Assembly (NCBI GenBank): GCA_964511185.1
Contig: CAZEDU010000001.1
Coordinates: 1 to 64,000 of the forward strand
DNA: 64,000 nucleotides
Direction: 5' to 3'
Source: CAZEDU01 sp964511185
GTDB lineage: Bacteria > Myxococcota > Myxococcia > Myxococcales > Myxococcaceae
The translations under genes and the position numbers were made by a program. Of the stretch, positions 20,403-28,324 are shown one piece after another; the stretch's first letter is position 1, and every line of letters begins with the position of its first letter. The notes beneath the pieces were generated by a model that worked only from the letters and a program-made list of their open reading frames with translations, did no database searches and was not told where the DNA came from.

Positions 20403-20444
20403 AAAAAAAAGAGGCGAGCACCGCGTTCGTCTGCGGTGCCCGCC
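20403..20444 (-). terminator. Intrinsic terminator in front of uppP
   Basis: On the minus strand a 12-bp stem (20444-20433 with 20424-20413, one G-U wobble) has an 8-nt loop and is followed after two bases by eight Ts (20410-20403). This is the best Rho-independent terminator in the window. It lies only 24 nt before the uppP ATG, and the next minus-strand gene upstream ends at 21053 with a plus-strand gene in between. It is either an attenuator for uppP-nudL or the end of a long antisense 3' end. Confidence 0.8.
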
Positions 20445-20679
20445 TTCCAAGACCCGCCTCACACGCCCTCGCCTCCCCCTCGACGCGGCCCTTCCCCCAA
20501 GCGAGCCGAGCGGTCTTGCTTCACCCCCCCACGCCCTTTAGGCAAAGCAGCGCGTGTGCCAAGGCCAGCGGCCGCGCCGAAGGCCCCGTCATCACGCGGG
20601 AGGCGCCTCCCAGTGTCGAGCAGGCCCCATCCGCGGGAGGCGGAAGGCCGTCACATTTTCCGAACCGCGGGCTGGCTTC

Positions 20680-20708
20680 TTTACAGGCCGAGCGGGGCGG
20701 ACTATCGA
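20680..20708 (+). promoter_or_regulatory. Possible sigma-70 promoter of PilZ gene
   Basis: TTTACA (20680-20685) and TATCGA (20703-20708) are spaced by 17 bp. The -35 box matches five of six bases and the -10 box three of six. The expected transcription start would fall at or beside the ATG at 20715, implying a leaderless or very short leader. The rest of 20445-20679 shows no gene that I can support. Confidence 0.25.
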
Positions 20709-20714
20709 AAGCCA

Positions 20715-21044
20715 ATGCCGCCGTTCGTGCATGAACGAAAGTACCCGCGCGCCGTGGTCGAGCTTCCGGTGCTCGACAAGCGCGCCGAGGACGGCGAGCC
20801 GCCCGCCTGCACGCGCGACATCTCGGTCGGCGGCATGTTCATCCGCACGGTGAAGCTCAAGCCGCTGGGCAGCCGGCACGTGTTCAACGTCACCTTCCCC
20901 GGCGACGAGGTGCCCATGGAGCTGGCCGCCGAGGTGATTCGGGTGGAGGCGCACCACAACCCCGGCATGGCGGTGCGCTTCATCTTCGGCAAGGAAGCCC
21001 AGCGCTCGCTGTTCGCCGCGCAGGTGCAGCGGCTGCTCGCCTGA
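20715..21044 (+). CDS. PilZ domain protein
   Basis: A 109-residue stand-alone PilZ domain. HERKYPRAVVELPV near the N-terminus takes the place of the RxxxR c-di-GMP motif (ERKYPRAVV, consistent with RxxxR spacing), and RDISVGGMFIRT matches the D/NxSxxG motif. The end, GMAVRFIFGKEAQRSLFAAQV, is the usual last strand and helix. It probably binds c-di-GMP and regulates motility or polysaccharide output. ATG 20715 starts directly before the domain. It is alone on the plus strand between minus-strand genes, one of which (21682-22221) is a second PilZ protein. Confidence 0.88.
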   Translation: MPPFVHERKYPRAVVELPVLDKRAEDGEPPACTRDISVGGMFIRTVKLKPLGSRHVFNVTFPGDEVPMELAAEVIRVEAHHNPGMAVRFIFGKEAQRSLFAAQVQRLLA

Positions 21045-21052
21045 CGTGGGCT

Positions 21053-21685
21053 TTAAGGCCCTTCGCCCGCCTGCGCCTTCTTCACCCACTCGGTCTCTTC
21101 CGCGGAGAAGAAGCTCATCTGCTTGATGCCGCCCGGGAGCATCAAGCGAATGCAGAAGCGGCCGTCGGGTTCCTTCTGAATGTCGACCGACTCCGCCGTG
21201 CGCACCGACTCGATGAACCGGTCGAGCCGCGCGTTGCCGGTGGTCGGCTTGTAGAAGTAGCGCCGCTTCTGCCGGTGCAGCACCGCCACGTCGGTAAGCC
21301 CCAGCCGCTCGAGGGCCGTCTCCCCCTTCTTCGACAGGTCGACCCCCGACTCGCCTTTCTTCCCGCCCGGCAGCACCTCTTGCGTCCTGGCGCCCGATGG
21401 GCCCACCACCACCACGGTCAAGGCGCGCTTGAGCGCCTTCGCCATGGGCACGGCGATCATCCCCGGCAGCACCTCGCCCGACGCGCCCGGCACCGACAGG
21501 AACAGCCAGGTGCCGCGGCCTTCGTACTCCACCAGCTCCATCTCCAGCTCGCGCGCGCTCTGCCCCTGCGCCGCGCGGTTCAAGCCCGCGAGCTTCGCGC
21601 TGCCCTCGAGCACCGAAGCCGCGGTGTTGTAGTGCAGGTCCGCCGCGCCGATGGCGGCGGAGTACGTCGGCACGGGTGGGTTCAT
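21053..21685 (-). CDS. Unknown protein coupled to a PilZ gene
   Basis: A 210-residue soluble protein with no signal peptide or membrane segment that I can see. The central part has alternating strands (TWLFLSVPGASGEVLPGMIAVPM, ALTVVVVGPSGARTQEVLP). The C-terminal third has basic and aromatic segments (HRQKRRYFYKPTTGNARLDRF, GIKQMSFFSAEETEWVKKA). I do not recognise the family. ATG 21685 overlaps the stop of the PilZ gene (21682-22221) by 4 nt, so the two are translated together. An upstream in-frame extension would run into that PilZ gene and is unlikely. A role connected with c-di-GMP is inference from context only. Confidence 0.75.
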   Translation of the reverse strand: MNPPVPTYSAAIGAADLHYNTAASVLEGSAKLAGLNRAAQGQSARELEMELVEYEGRGTWLFLSVPGASGEVLPGMIAVPMAKALKRALTVVVVGPSGARTQEVLPGGKKGESGVDLSKKGETALERLGLTDVAVLHRQKRRYFYKPTTGNARLDRFIESVRTAESVDIQKEPDGRFCIRLMLPGGIKQMSFFSAEETEWVKKAQAGEGP

Positions 21686-22221
21686 CGCGGGTTCGCTTTC
21701 TTGGGCTCGGCCTGTGTGCCGGCGAACAGCGGGCTGTGCGTGAGGCTCGACTTCTCCAGCTCCCACGCGGCGAGGACATCGGACAACAGCGCGACCGACT
21801 CGGCGGTCATCCGCATCTGCTGGGCGCGGGCGTAGCGGTCGAGGAACTCGCGCGCCACCGGCGCCAGGAAGTAGCTGGCGAGCCGCAGCTGGCTGTCGCC
21901 CGCGTAGCTGGTGAACTGCACCGCGAACCCGCTGCGGCCGCGGCCCTTGGCGTTGGGCTGCTCGTGGCGCACCACCTTGCCGTGCGCCTTGACCACGCGG
22001 CGCTCGGGCGGCAGCTCGAGCTCGACGTCGACCGCGGTGCCCAGCTTGAGGAAGTAGGTGCTCTCGAAGAAGCAGCCCCCGACGCTGATGTTGGCGGTCG
22101 GGAGCACGGCGTCGAACTGGCGCTTCGGGTGGCCGGAGAGCGACAGCCGGGCCTTCACCTTCAGCTCGGTGCGCGGGTAGCGGCGGCGGGCGCCGGGCAG
22201 TGGCGGTCGACGGTCAGACAC
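21682..22221 (-). CDS. PilZ domain protein with C-terminal helical extension
   Basis: A 179-residue protein. The PilZ domain covers about residues 10-115: RRRYPRTELKVKARLSL (RxxxR) and TANISVGGCFFES (N/DxSxxG) are present, followed by KVVRHEQ and GFAVQFTSY. The remaining 60 residues are helical (REFLDRYARAQQMRMTAESVALL) with no recognised domain. It is a probable c-di-GMP receptor. GTG start at 22221. Its stop overlaps the unknown gene 21053-21685, and metK lies 48 bp upstream, so transcription from metK could continue through here. Confidence 0.87.
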   Translation of the reverse strand: MSDRRPPLPGARRRYPRTELKVKARLSLSGHPKRQFDAVLPTANISVGGCFFESTYFLKLGTAVDVELELPPERRVVKAHGKVVRHEQPNAKGRGRSGFAVQFTSYAGDSQLRLASYFLAPVAREFLDRYARAQQMRMTAESVALLSDVLAAWELEKSSLTHSPLFAGTQAEPKKANPR

Positions 22222-22269
22222 CTTGGGAAAGGAGCCTACCTCGACCGCCGCCTGGAAAGTGGGACGACG

Positions 22270-23451
22270 TTACGGGAGGGCCCGAAGACGCACCTTGGCG
22301 CCAATCGCCTCGCGCAGCGCATCCTTCTTGTCGGTGCGCTCCCAGGTGAAGTCCTTGTCGGTGCGGCCGAAGTGACCGTACGCGGCGGTCTTCTGGTAGA
22401 TGGGCCGCAGCAGGTCGAGGTGCTCGATGATCTCGCGCGGCCTCAAGCCGAACGTCTGACGCACCGCCTGCGCGATGCGGTCTTCGTTCACCAGCGCGGT
22501 GCCGAAGGTGTCCACCAGCACGCTGACCGGCTCGGCGACGCCGATGGCGTAGGAGACCTGCACCTCGCAGCGCCGCGCCAGGCCGGCCGCCACCACGTTC
22601 TTGGCGATGTAGCGGCCCATGTACGCGGCCGAGCGGTCGACCTTCGAGGGGTCCTTGCCCGAGAAGGCGCCGCCGCCGTGACGGCCCATGCCGCCGTAGG
22701 TGTCGACGATGATCTTCCGGCCGGTGAGCCCCGAGTCGCCCATCGGACCGCCGATGACGAAGCGGCCGGTCGGGTTGATGAAGAACTTGGTGCGCCGGTC
22801 GATGAGCTTCTTGGGCAGCGCCTTCAAGATGACGTCGTCCATCACCGCGTCGTGGATCTTCTTGTTGGTGACGTCCTCCGAGTGCTGGGTCGAGACGACC
22901 ACCGCGTCGATGCGCGCGGGGCGGCCTTCCTTGTACTCGACGGTGACCTGGCTCTTGCCGTCCGGGCGCATCCACGGGTGCTGCTTGCGGCGGACCTCGG
23001 CGAGGCGGCGGGTGAGCAGGTGCGCGTACGAGATGGGCGCCGGCATCAGCTCGGGCGTCTCGTCGCACGCGTAGCCGAACATCATGCCCTGGTCGCCGGC
23101 GCCCTGGTCCTTCCTCGGCTTCGAGTCGACGCCGCGGGCGATGTCCTGCGACTGGCCTTCGATGGCGACCATCACGCCGCAGGTGTGGCCGTCGTAGCCC
23201 ATGGCGCTGTCGGTGTAGCCAATGCGGGTGATGGTGTTGCGGACGATCTTCGGGATGTCGACGTAGACCGAGGTGGTGACCTCGCCAGCGACGATGGCGA
23301 GCCCCGTCTTCACCAAGGTCTCGACCGCCACGCGGCCGTGCGGATCCTGCTCGATGATGGCGTCCAACACGCCGTCGGAGATCTGATCAGCGATCTTGTC
23401 CGGGTGACCCTCGGTCACCGACTCGGAGGTAAACAAAAAGTCACTGGGCAT
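22270..23451 (-). CDS. metK: S-adenosylmethionine synthetase
   Basis: A 393-residue methionine adenosyltransferase making SAM from ATP and methionine. Signatures are intact: SESVTEGHPDKIADQISD at the N-terminus, GAGDQGMMFGYACDETPELMP, and GGGAFSGKDPSKVDRSAAY. The length is normal for the family and the start leads directly into the first motif. The leader (23452-23540) carries a hairpin followed by a T-run about 20 nt before the ATG. A TTGACA element at 23533-23538 (minus) may be the -35 box. Confidence 0.96.
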   Translation of the reverse strand: MPSDFLFTSESVTEGHPDKIADQISDGVLDAIIEQDPHGRVAVETLVKTGLAIVAGEVTTSVYVDIPKIVRNTITRIGYTDSAMGYDGHTCGVMVAIEGQSQDIARGVDSKPRKDQGAGDQGMMFGYACDETPELMPAPISYAHLLTRRLAEVRRKQHPWMRPDGKSQVTVEYKEGRPARIDAVVVSTQHSEDVTNKKIHDAVMDDVILKALPKKLIDRRTKFFINPTGRFVIGGPMGDSGLTGRKIIVDTYGGMGRHGGGAFSGKDPSKVDRSAAYMGRYIAKNVVAAGLARRCEVQVSYAIGVAEPVSVLVDTFGTALVNEDRIAQAVRQTFGLRPREIIEHLDLLRPIYQKTAAYGHFGRTDKDFTWERTDKKDALREAIGAKVRLRALP

Positions 23452-23471
23452 GGGGTAAAAGATCCCTAAGG

Positions 23472-23506
23472 AAAAAAGTGAGCCACCGGGGTGTTTCGAA
23501 GGCGGC
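23472..23506 (-). terminator. Hairpin plus T-run in the metK leader
   Basis: On the minus strand, GCCGCC (23506-23501), a 13-nt loop, and GGTGGC (23487-23482) form a 6-bp stem (one G-U), followed after four bases by six Ts (23477-23472). The metK ATG is 20 nt further on. No minus-strand gene lies between here and 29077, so it cannot end an upstream gene, and attenuation of metK is possible. If the TTGACA at 23533 drives transcription, the start may fall inside the stem, which would argue against it. Confidence 0.45.
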
Positions 23507-23634
23507 GCAACCTAACGATGCCCCAAACTCAGTGTCAAACCCGCTCCTCGGACATCCAGGTGAATTTGCTGGGCGCGGCCGGGGTCGTTCGGTTATTCGC
23601 CACCCGTCTCCCCTTCCCCTTTTCAGGAGCCCGA

Positions 23635-24213
23635 ATGCACCGCCCCACCTTGCTCGCAGTGACGTTGCTCGCCTCCAGCGCGGCGCTCGCCGCCTCGCCC
23701 AAGGACGAGGTGAGCAAGCCCCTCAAGACGGTCATCCAGGCGGTGCGGTTCGGCAAGGACCCGCTCGCCATCAAGAGCTTCGCGGGTGAGGAGCAAGGCA
23801 AGCGCCTGCTCGGCGATGCGTGGGGCAAGGGCACCGACGCGCAGCGCAAGGAGTTCGTCGCGCTCTTCCACGACCTGTTCGCGCGCATGGCGTTCCCGAA
23901 GATTCGCAAGAACTTCGAGCACCTCGACACCGTGCTGTACGAGGACCCGAAGGTCGATGGCGGCCGCGCGGAGATCGGCTCGACCATCCTCATCAACCAC
24001 CCGATGAAGAAGCAGGAGCTCAAGGTCCGCTACCAGCTGATCAAAGACGGCGCCGCGTGGAAGGTGATCGACGTGTCGGTGCTGGGCGACTCGATGCTCA
24101 CCGGCATCCGGGAGGATCAGATCATCCCCATCATGAAGGAAGGCGGCTGGGACAACCTGCTCAAGCTGATGAAGGACAAGCAGAAAGAGCTGAAAGAGAA
24201 CCCGGTCCGCTGA
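23635..24213 (+). CDS. MlaC/Ttg2-type phospholipid-binding protein
   Basis: A 192-residue periplasmic protein of the MlaC (toluene tolerance Ttg2/Tgt2) family. A signal peptide is seen (LLAVTLLASSAALAASP). Characteristic blocks are FVALFHDLFARMAFPKI, VRYQLIKDGAAWKVIDVSVLGDSM and GWDNLLKLMKDK near the end. It shuttles phospholipids between inner and outer membranes. No mlaE/F/D genes are adjacent; the lipid exporter-like RND gene at 25709 is the nearest transport partner. ATG 23635 has AGGAG ten bases upstream. Confidence 0.88.
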   Translation: MHRPTLLAVTLLASSAALAASPKDEVSKPLKTVIQAVRFGKDPLAIKSFAGEEQGKRLLGDAWGKGTDAQRKEFVALFHDLFARMAFPKIRKNFEHLDTVLYEDPKVDGGRAEIGSTILINHPMKKQELKVRYQLIKDGAAWKVIDVSVLGDSMLTGIREDQIIPIMKEGGWDNLLKLMKDKQKELKENPVR

Positions 24214-24221
24214 TCAGCGCG

Positions 24222-25277
24222 GTGACGGCCGAAGAGACCCTCCAGTCGGAGATAGAGGCGCAGCCTCTCGTCGTCGAGCGGCTGCTCGCCGACGCGGCGG
24301 CGGTGGAGAAGCTGGCGCGGGCGATGAGAGGCGCGGCGCCGCGCGCGGTGGTTTTGGTCGCGCGCGGCAGCTCGGACCACGCGGCCGTCTTCGGGCGCTA
24401 CCTCTTCGAGGCGCGCAACGGCCTGCTCACCTCGCTCGCCGCGCCGTCGACGGTCACCCTGTACGGGCGCGGCCCCCAGCTGCGCGGCACCTGCGTGCTG
24501 GCGCTGTCGCAGTCCGGGCAAGGGCCCGACGTCATCGAGTACCTCCAGCGCGCCCGCCGCGAAGGAGCGCTCACCGCCGCGCTGGTCAACGACCTGTCGT
24601 CGCCGCTCGCCGCCGAGGCCGAGCACGTGCTCGACCTCCAGGCGGGGCCAGAGCAATCGGTGCCGGCGACCAAGACCGTGCTCGCGCAGCTCACGCTCCT
24701 CGTCCAGCTGTCCTCGCTGCTCGACGGCGGCGCGGCGCCCCTCGACGCCCTGCCGGACGCGGTGCGGCAGGCCGTCGCCTCCCGCGCGCTGGCCGTCCCG
24801 CTCGCGCGTGCGCTGGCCGACAACGCCGCCGAGGACGCTGCGTCGGTGGTGGGCCGGGGCTTCGCGTACCCGGTGGCGCTGGAGCTGGCGCTCAAGCTCA
24901 AGGAGATGGCCCGCCTGCGCGCCGAGCCGTTCTCCGCGGCCGACTTCTTCCACGGCCCGGTCGCACTCTCGCAGCGCGGGCACCCGGTGGTGCTCGTCGA
25001 CGTGGGCGGCCACTCGAGCCCGTCCGCCGCGCTCGCCGCCGACGAGGTGCGCGCGCGCGGAGGAGCGCCGCTGTGGCTGCGCTTCGGACGCTTGGAGGCG
25101 CCGCCCCCCGCCGCCGCCGGCGACTTGAGCCTCACGGTCGCGTGCGACGTGCCCGAGCCGCACGCCGCGATGGGCGCGCTGGTCTTGGGCCAGTGGCTCG
25201 CCTTCGAGGCCGCCCGGGCGCGTGGGGTGAACCCGGCCGAGCCGAGCGGGCTTCGGAAGGTGACGCGCACGCGGTAA
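24222..25277 (+). CDS. SIS domain sugar isomerase/deaminase-like protein
   Basis: A 351-residue protein with two SIS domains and no glutaminase domain, similar to the isomerase half of glucosamine-6-phosphate synthase and AgaS/FrlB proteins. Motifs are VLVARGSSDHAAVFGRYLFE, LALSQSGQGPDVIEYLQRAR and EQSVPATKTVLAQ in the first domain, and GRGFAYPVALELALKLKEMARL and EPFSAADFFHGPVAL in the second. It probably deaminates or isomerises an amino-sugar phosphate; the substrate is unknown. The start is taken as GTG 24222 (TAEETLQSEI matches the family N-terminus). It lies just after the MlaC gene stop. Confidence 0.85.
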   Translation: MTAEETLQSEIEAQPLVVERLLADAAAVEKLARAMRGAAPRAVVLVARGSSDHAAVFGRYLFEARNGLLTSLAAPSTVTLYGRGPQLRGTCVLALSQSGQGPDVIEYLQRARREGALTAALVNDLSSPLAAEAEHVLDLQAGPEQSVPATKTVLAQLTLLVQLSSLLDGGAAPLDALPDAVRQAVASRALAVPLARALADNAAEDAASVVGRGFAYPVALELALKLKEMARLRAEPFSAADFFHGPVALSQRGHPVVLVDVGGHSSPSAALAADEVRARGGAPLWLRFGRLEAPPPAAAGDLSLTVACDVPEPHAAMGALVLGQWLAFEAARARGVNPAEPSGLRKVTRTR

Positions 25278-25288
25278 ACTAACAGGCC

Positions 25289-25630
25289 ATGCACCTTGCT
25301 CCCGCGCTCCTCTTGCTCGTCCCCCTGGCCCTGGTCGCGAGCGGCTGCAGCAGCCCGTGCGCCCGGGTCAACGCCGCCATCGACAACGTCAACCGCAAAG
25401 GACAAGCCTGCGACTCCAAGCCGCTCGAGGCGTGGCCCGCGCAGCGCTGCGAAGAGGGGCTCTCGAAGTGCAGCCCGGACGACCTCGAGCAGCTGGAGGC
25501 CTACGCGCAGTGCCTCGACAACGTGCCGACCTGCGTGAAGGGGCAGGAGTTCTCGTTCAACCTGGCGGTGTTCGGCTGCCTGCAGCCGCTCACCCAAGTG
25601 TCCTACAATTGCGCCAGCTCGACGCGGTAG
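25289..25630 (+). CDS. Small Cys-containing lipoprotein
   Basis: A 113-residue lipoprotein: signal LLLLVPLALVASGC with lipobox near residue 20. The mature part is small and cysteine-rich (nine cysteines after the lipobox), suggesting disulfides in the periplasm. I recognise no family; similar short Cys-rich lipoproteins are common in myxobacteria. It lies 11 nt after the SIS gene, probably on the same transcript, and precedes the RND gene by 78 bp. It contains no catalytic motif. Confidence 0.8.
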   Translation: MHLAPALLLLVPLALVASGCSSPCARVNAAIDNVNRKGQACDSKPLEAWPAQRCEEGLSKCSPDDLEQLEAYAQCLDNVPTCVKGQEFSFNLAVFGCLQPLTQVSYNCASSTR

Positions 25631-25708
25631 TGGGGCAAGCGCCCCGCCGGGCGGATGTTCAATTGCTGTGGAACTCGCCGGATTCTGACTAGCGTTCGAC
25701 CCACCGAC

Positions 25709-28276
25709 ATGAGCGCCGACAAATCTGCGTTTTTGACCCGCGCCACGACTTGGTACGCCCGAATCATCGTCGGCCATCCCGGTCTGGTCCTCATCGCCTT
25801 GCTCGCCCTGGGCGTCGTCGCGTTCTGGGGCACCACGAAGCTGACCATCGAGTCGAACCAGCTCGACCTCATCTCGCAGGAGCTGCCCGAGGTGAAGGAG
25901 GTCAAGCGCGTCATCGACATGGTGGGCGGCGCCGGCTACCTGACGCTCGGGCTGCGCGGCGGGGATGAAGCGACGCTGAAGAAGACGTCGGACGAGCTGT
26001 ACGAGATGTTGATCGCCGACAAGGAGCACGTGCGGTTCATCACGTACAAAGTTCCGGTCGATTTCATTCAGCGCAACATGGTCCTCTTCGTGAAGACGGA
26101 GGACCTGCTCGAGGCGAAGAAGCGCATCAGCGCGTTCTTGAAAGACCAGCTGCGCCGCAACAACCCGTTCTTCATCGAGATCAAGAAGACCGAGCCGGTG
26201 AAGCTCGAGCTGCAGGACCTGATCGATAAGTACAGCCAGGTCGGCGACAAGAGCATTCGAGACGACTACTACATCTCGAACGACCGGAAGATGATCTTGA
26301 TGCTGATCAAGCCCATGTGGAACAGCACCGAGCTTCCGCGCACCAAGGACTATCTCGAGAAGCTCCGGGCCCAGCTCGCGCAGTTCAAGGAGCGCTCCGG
26401 CGTCGCGCTGGTCGAGGACTACGCGAAGATCGGCGACGACAAGACCATCTATTTCGGGTTCACCGGCTCGTACAAGACCGCCGTCGACGACTCGTACTCC
26501 ATCGACGAGTCGCTGCCGCGCGTGTCGTGGTGGGCGTTCATCGGCATCGCGCTCATCACCATCATCTTCTTCCGGAAGCTCGCCCCCAGCGTCATCGTCA
26601 TCACCGGCATGGCGCTGGGCACGCTGCTCACCATGGGCTTCACCTACTTCACGGTGGGCCAGCTCAACATGGTGACCAGCGTGCTGGGCGGCATCTTGAT
26701 GGGCTTCGGCGTCGACTACGGCATCCACTTCACCTTCCGAACGCGCATCGAGCTGGGCTTGGGCAAGCCGTTCGACCAAGCCATCCGCGACGCCTTGGTG
26801 AACGCCGGCCGTCCCGCGATGGTGGCGGCGGTGGTGACCGCGGGCTCGTTCATGGTGCTGCTCGTCTCCGAGTTCCGCGGCTTCTCGCAGTTCGGCCTTT
26901 TGGCGGGCTTCGGCACCATCATCATCGGCGCCACCTGCTTCTCGTTCGCGCCCGCGGTGCTGGTGCTGCTCGGCCGGCGCTGGCCGGAGCTGCCCAAGAA
27001 GCTCATCGGCACCATGCCGCCGGCGAAGAGCATCAACGAGGGCGGCGAGATTCGCATCCCGCGCCCCAAGCTGATGCTCAGCCTGTGCGTCGCGGCGGTC
27101 GCCGTCACCTGCGCGTTCGCGATTCCGTGGGCGCCCCAGGACTTCGCGAACGACCGCGTGCCGACGTTGCTCGAGCGGCTCAAGTCGGGCGTGCGATTCA
27201 ACTACAACACGCGCGCGCTCATCGCGGAGGATCAGCCGTCGATCAAGCTCCAGGACGAGATCAACGAGCGGTTCAAGATCTCCTCGGATCCGATCGCCGT
27301 CTACACCAAGGACCTGGCGGAGGCGCGCGAGGTCTTCGACGAGCTGACGCAGAACCCGAGCAAGTACCCGTCGATTCGGCAGGTGGTCTCGGTCTACTCG
27401 TTCGTCCCCCCCGCCGAGACCGCGGCCGCCAACGCGAAGATCCTCGAGCAGTGGCAGGAAGAGCTGAAGGACCTCGACGTCAAGTCGCTGCCGCCGGAGG
27501 TCCAGGACAACGCCGAGCGCTTCATGGACATCCTCTCCGTGCGCCCGTTCGACGTCGACGGCGTCCCCGACGTCTACCGCTCGCTCTTCCAGAACCTGCC
27601 GACCTCGCAGAACAAGGGTTGGCTGACGTTCATCTACCCGGGCGTCGACCTGTGGGACGGCAAGAAGATGCTCGCGTTCGCCGATGAGACGCACACCATC
27701 ACCACCGCGAGCGGCAAGAAGTTCATGTCGGCCGGGTTGCCCATCCTGTACGCCAAGCTCGCGCGCATCGTGCTGTGGGACGGGAAGCTGACCGTGCTGC
27801 TCGCCACGCTGTGGATCCTCGTCATGCACTACCTGGACTTCCGCTCGGTGAAGCTGGCGGCGGCCTCGGTGATTCCGCTCGGCGTCGGCCTGGTGGTGAT
27901 GCTCGGCATCATGTCGATGACGAACGTGCGGCTGAACTTCATGAACATCATCATCCTGCCCATCCTGCTCGGGTTCGGGGTGAGCCACGGTTTGTACCTG
28001 CTGCACCGCTTCCTCGAAGGGACCTCGCCGGTGGTCGCGCTGCGCTCGGTCGGCGCCGCGGTGGCCTCGTCCACCCTGACCGCGGTGACGGGCTTCGCCG
28101 CGCTGTTCGCCGCGAGCCACAACGGCCTGCAGTCGATGGGGCTGGTGGCGTGCCTGGGCTTGCTCACCACCCTCCTGGTGTCGTTCACCGTGCTCGCCGC
28201 GGTGATGCAGATCATCCACGACCAGCGGGACAAGCCGAAGAAGCCCGAAGAGCCGCCCGCCAAGTCCGCCGCGTAG
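25709..28276 (+). CDS. RND/MMPL-family lipid exporter (HpnN-like)
   Basis: An 855-residue membrane transporter with twelve predicted helices in two halves: one helix near the N-terminus (HPGLVLIALLALGVVAFWGTT), then a large periplasmic domain (about 50-270), a five-helix bundle (SWWAFIGIALITIIFFRKL ... VLGGILMGFGVDYGIHFTFR), and the same again. The GFGVDYGIHF / GFGVSHGLYLLHRF motifs resemble hopanoid/MMPL-type RND exporters. The substrate is unknown, but the genes around it (MlaC-like, lipoproteins) suggest outer-membrane lipids. Start chosen at ATG 25709; an upstream in-frame start would add residues that do not look like a signal. Confidence 0.9.
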   Translation: MSADKSAFLTRATTWYARIIVGHPGLVLIALLALGVVAFWGTTKLTIESNQLDLISQELPEVKEVKRVIDMVGGAGYLTLGLRGGDEATLKKTSDELYEMLIADKEHVRFITYKVPVDFIQRNMVLFVKTEDLLEAKKRISAFLKDQLRRNNPFFIEIKKTEPVKLELQDLIDKYSQVGDKSIRDDYYISNDRKMILMLIKPMWNSTELPRTKDYLEKLRAQLAQFKERSGVALVEDYAKIGDDKTIYFGFTGSYKTAVDDSYSIDESLPRVSWWAFIGIALITIIFFRKLAPSVIVITGMALGTLLTMGFTYFTVGQLNMVTSVLGGILMGFGVDYGIHFTFRTRIELGLGKPFDQAIRDALVNAGRPAMVAAVVTAGSFMVLLVSEFRGFSQFGLLAGFGTIIIGATCFSFAPAVLVLLGRRWPELPKKLIGTMPPAKSINEGGEIRIPRPKLMLSLCVAAVAVTCAFAIPWAPQDFANDRVPTLLERLKSGVRFNYNTRALIAEDQPSIKLQDEINERFKISSDPIAVYTKDLAEAREVFDELTQNPSKYPSIRQVVSVYSFVPPAETAAANAKILEQWQEELKDLDVKSLPPEVQDNAERFMDILSVRPFDVDGVPDVYRSLFQNLPTSQNKGWLTFIYPGVDLWDGKKMLAFADETHTITTASGKKFMSAGLPILYAKLARIVLWDGKLTVLLATLWILVMHYLDFRSVKLAAASVIPLGVGLVVMLGIMSMTNVRLNFMNIIILPILLGFGVSHGLYLLHRFLEGTSPVVALRSVGAAVASSTLTAVTGFAALFAASHNGLQSMGLVACLGLLTTLLVSFTVLAAVMQIIHDQRDKPKKPEEPPAKSAA

Positions 28277-28324
28277 AGCTCAAAACACTTGCGACCGTGC
28301 CGGCCCGCTCGCGAGACTTCGCGC

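Noticed and set aside
23452..23634. SAM or SAH riboswitch upstream of metK
   Set aside because: None of the conserved cores of the SAM-I, SAM-II, SAM/SAH or SAH classes is visible; only a hairpin/T-run is reported.
24398..28219. A 1273-codon open frame on the minus strand
   Set aside because: It is antisense to the SIS and RND genes, is rich in His/Arg/Asp/Gln as expected for the mirror frame of high-GC coding DNA, and has no family features.
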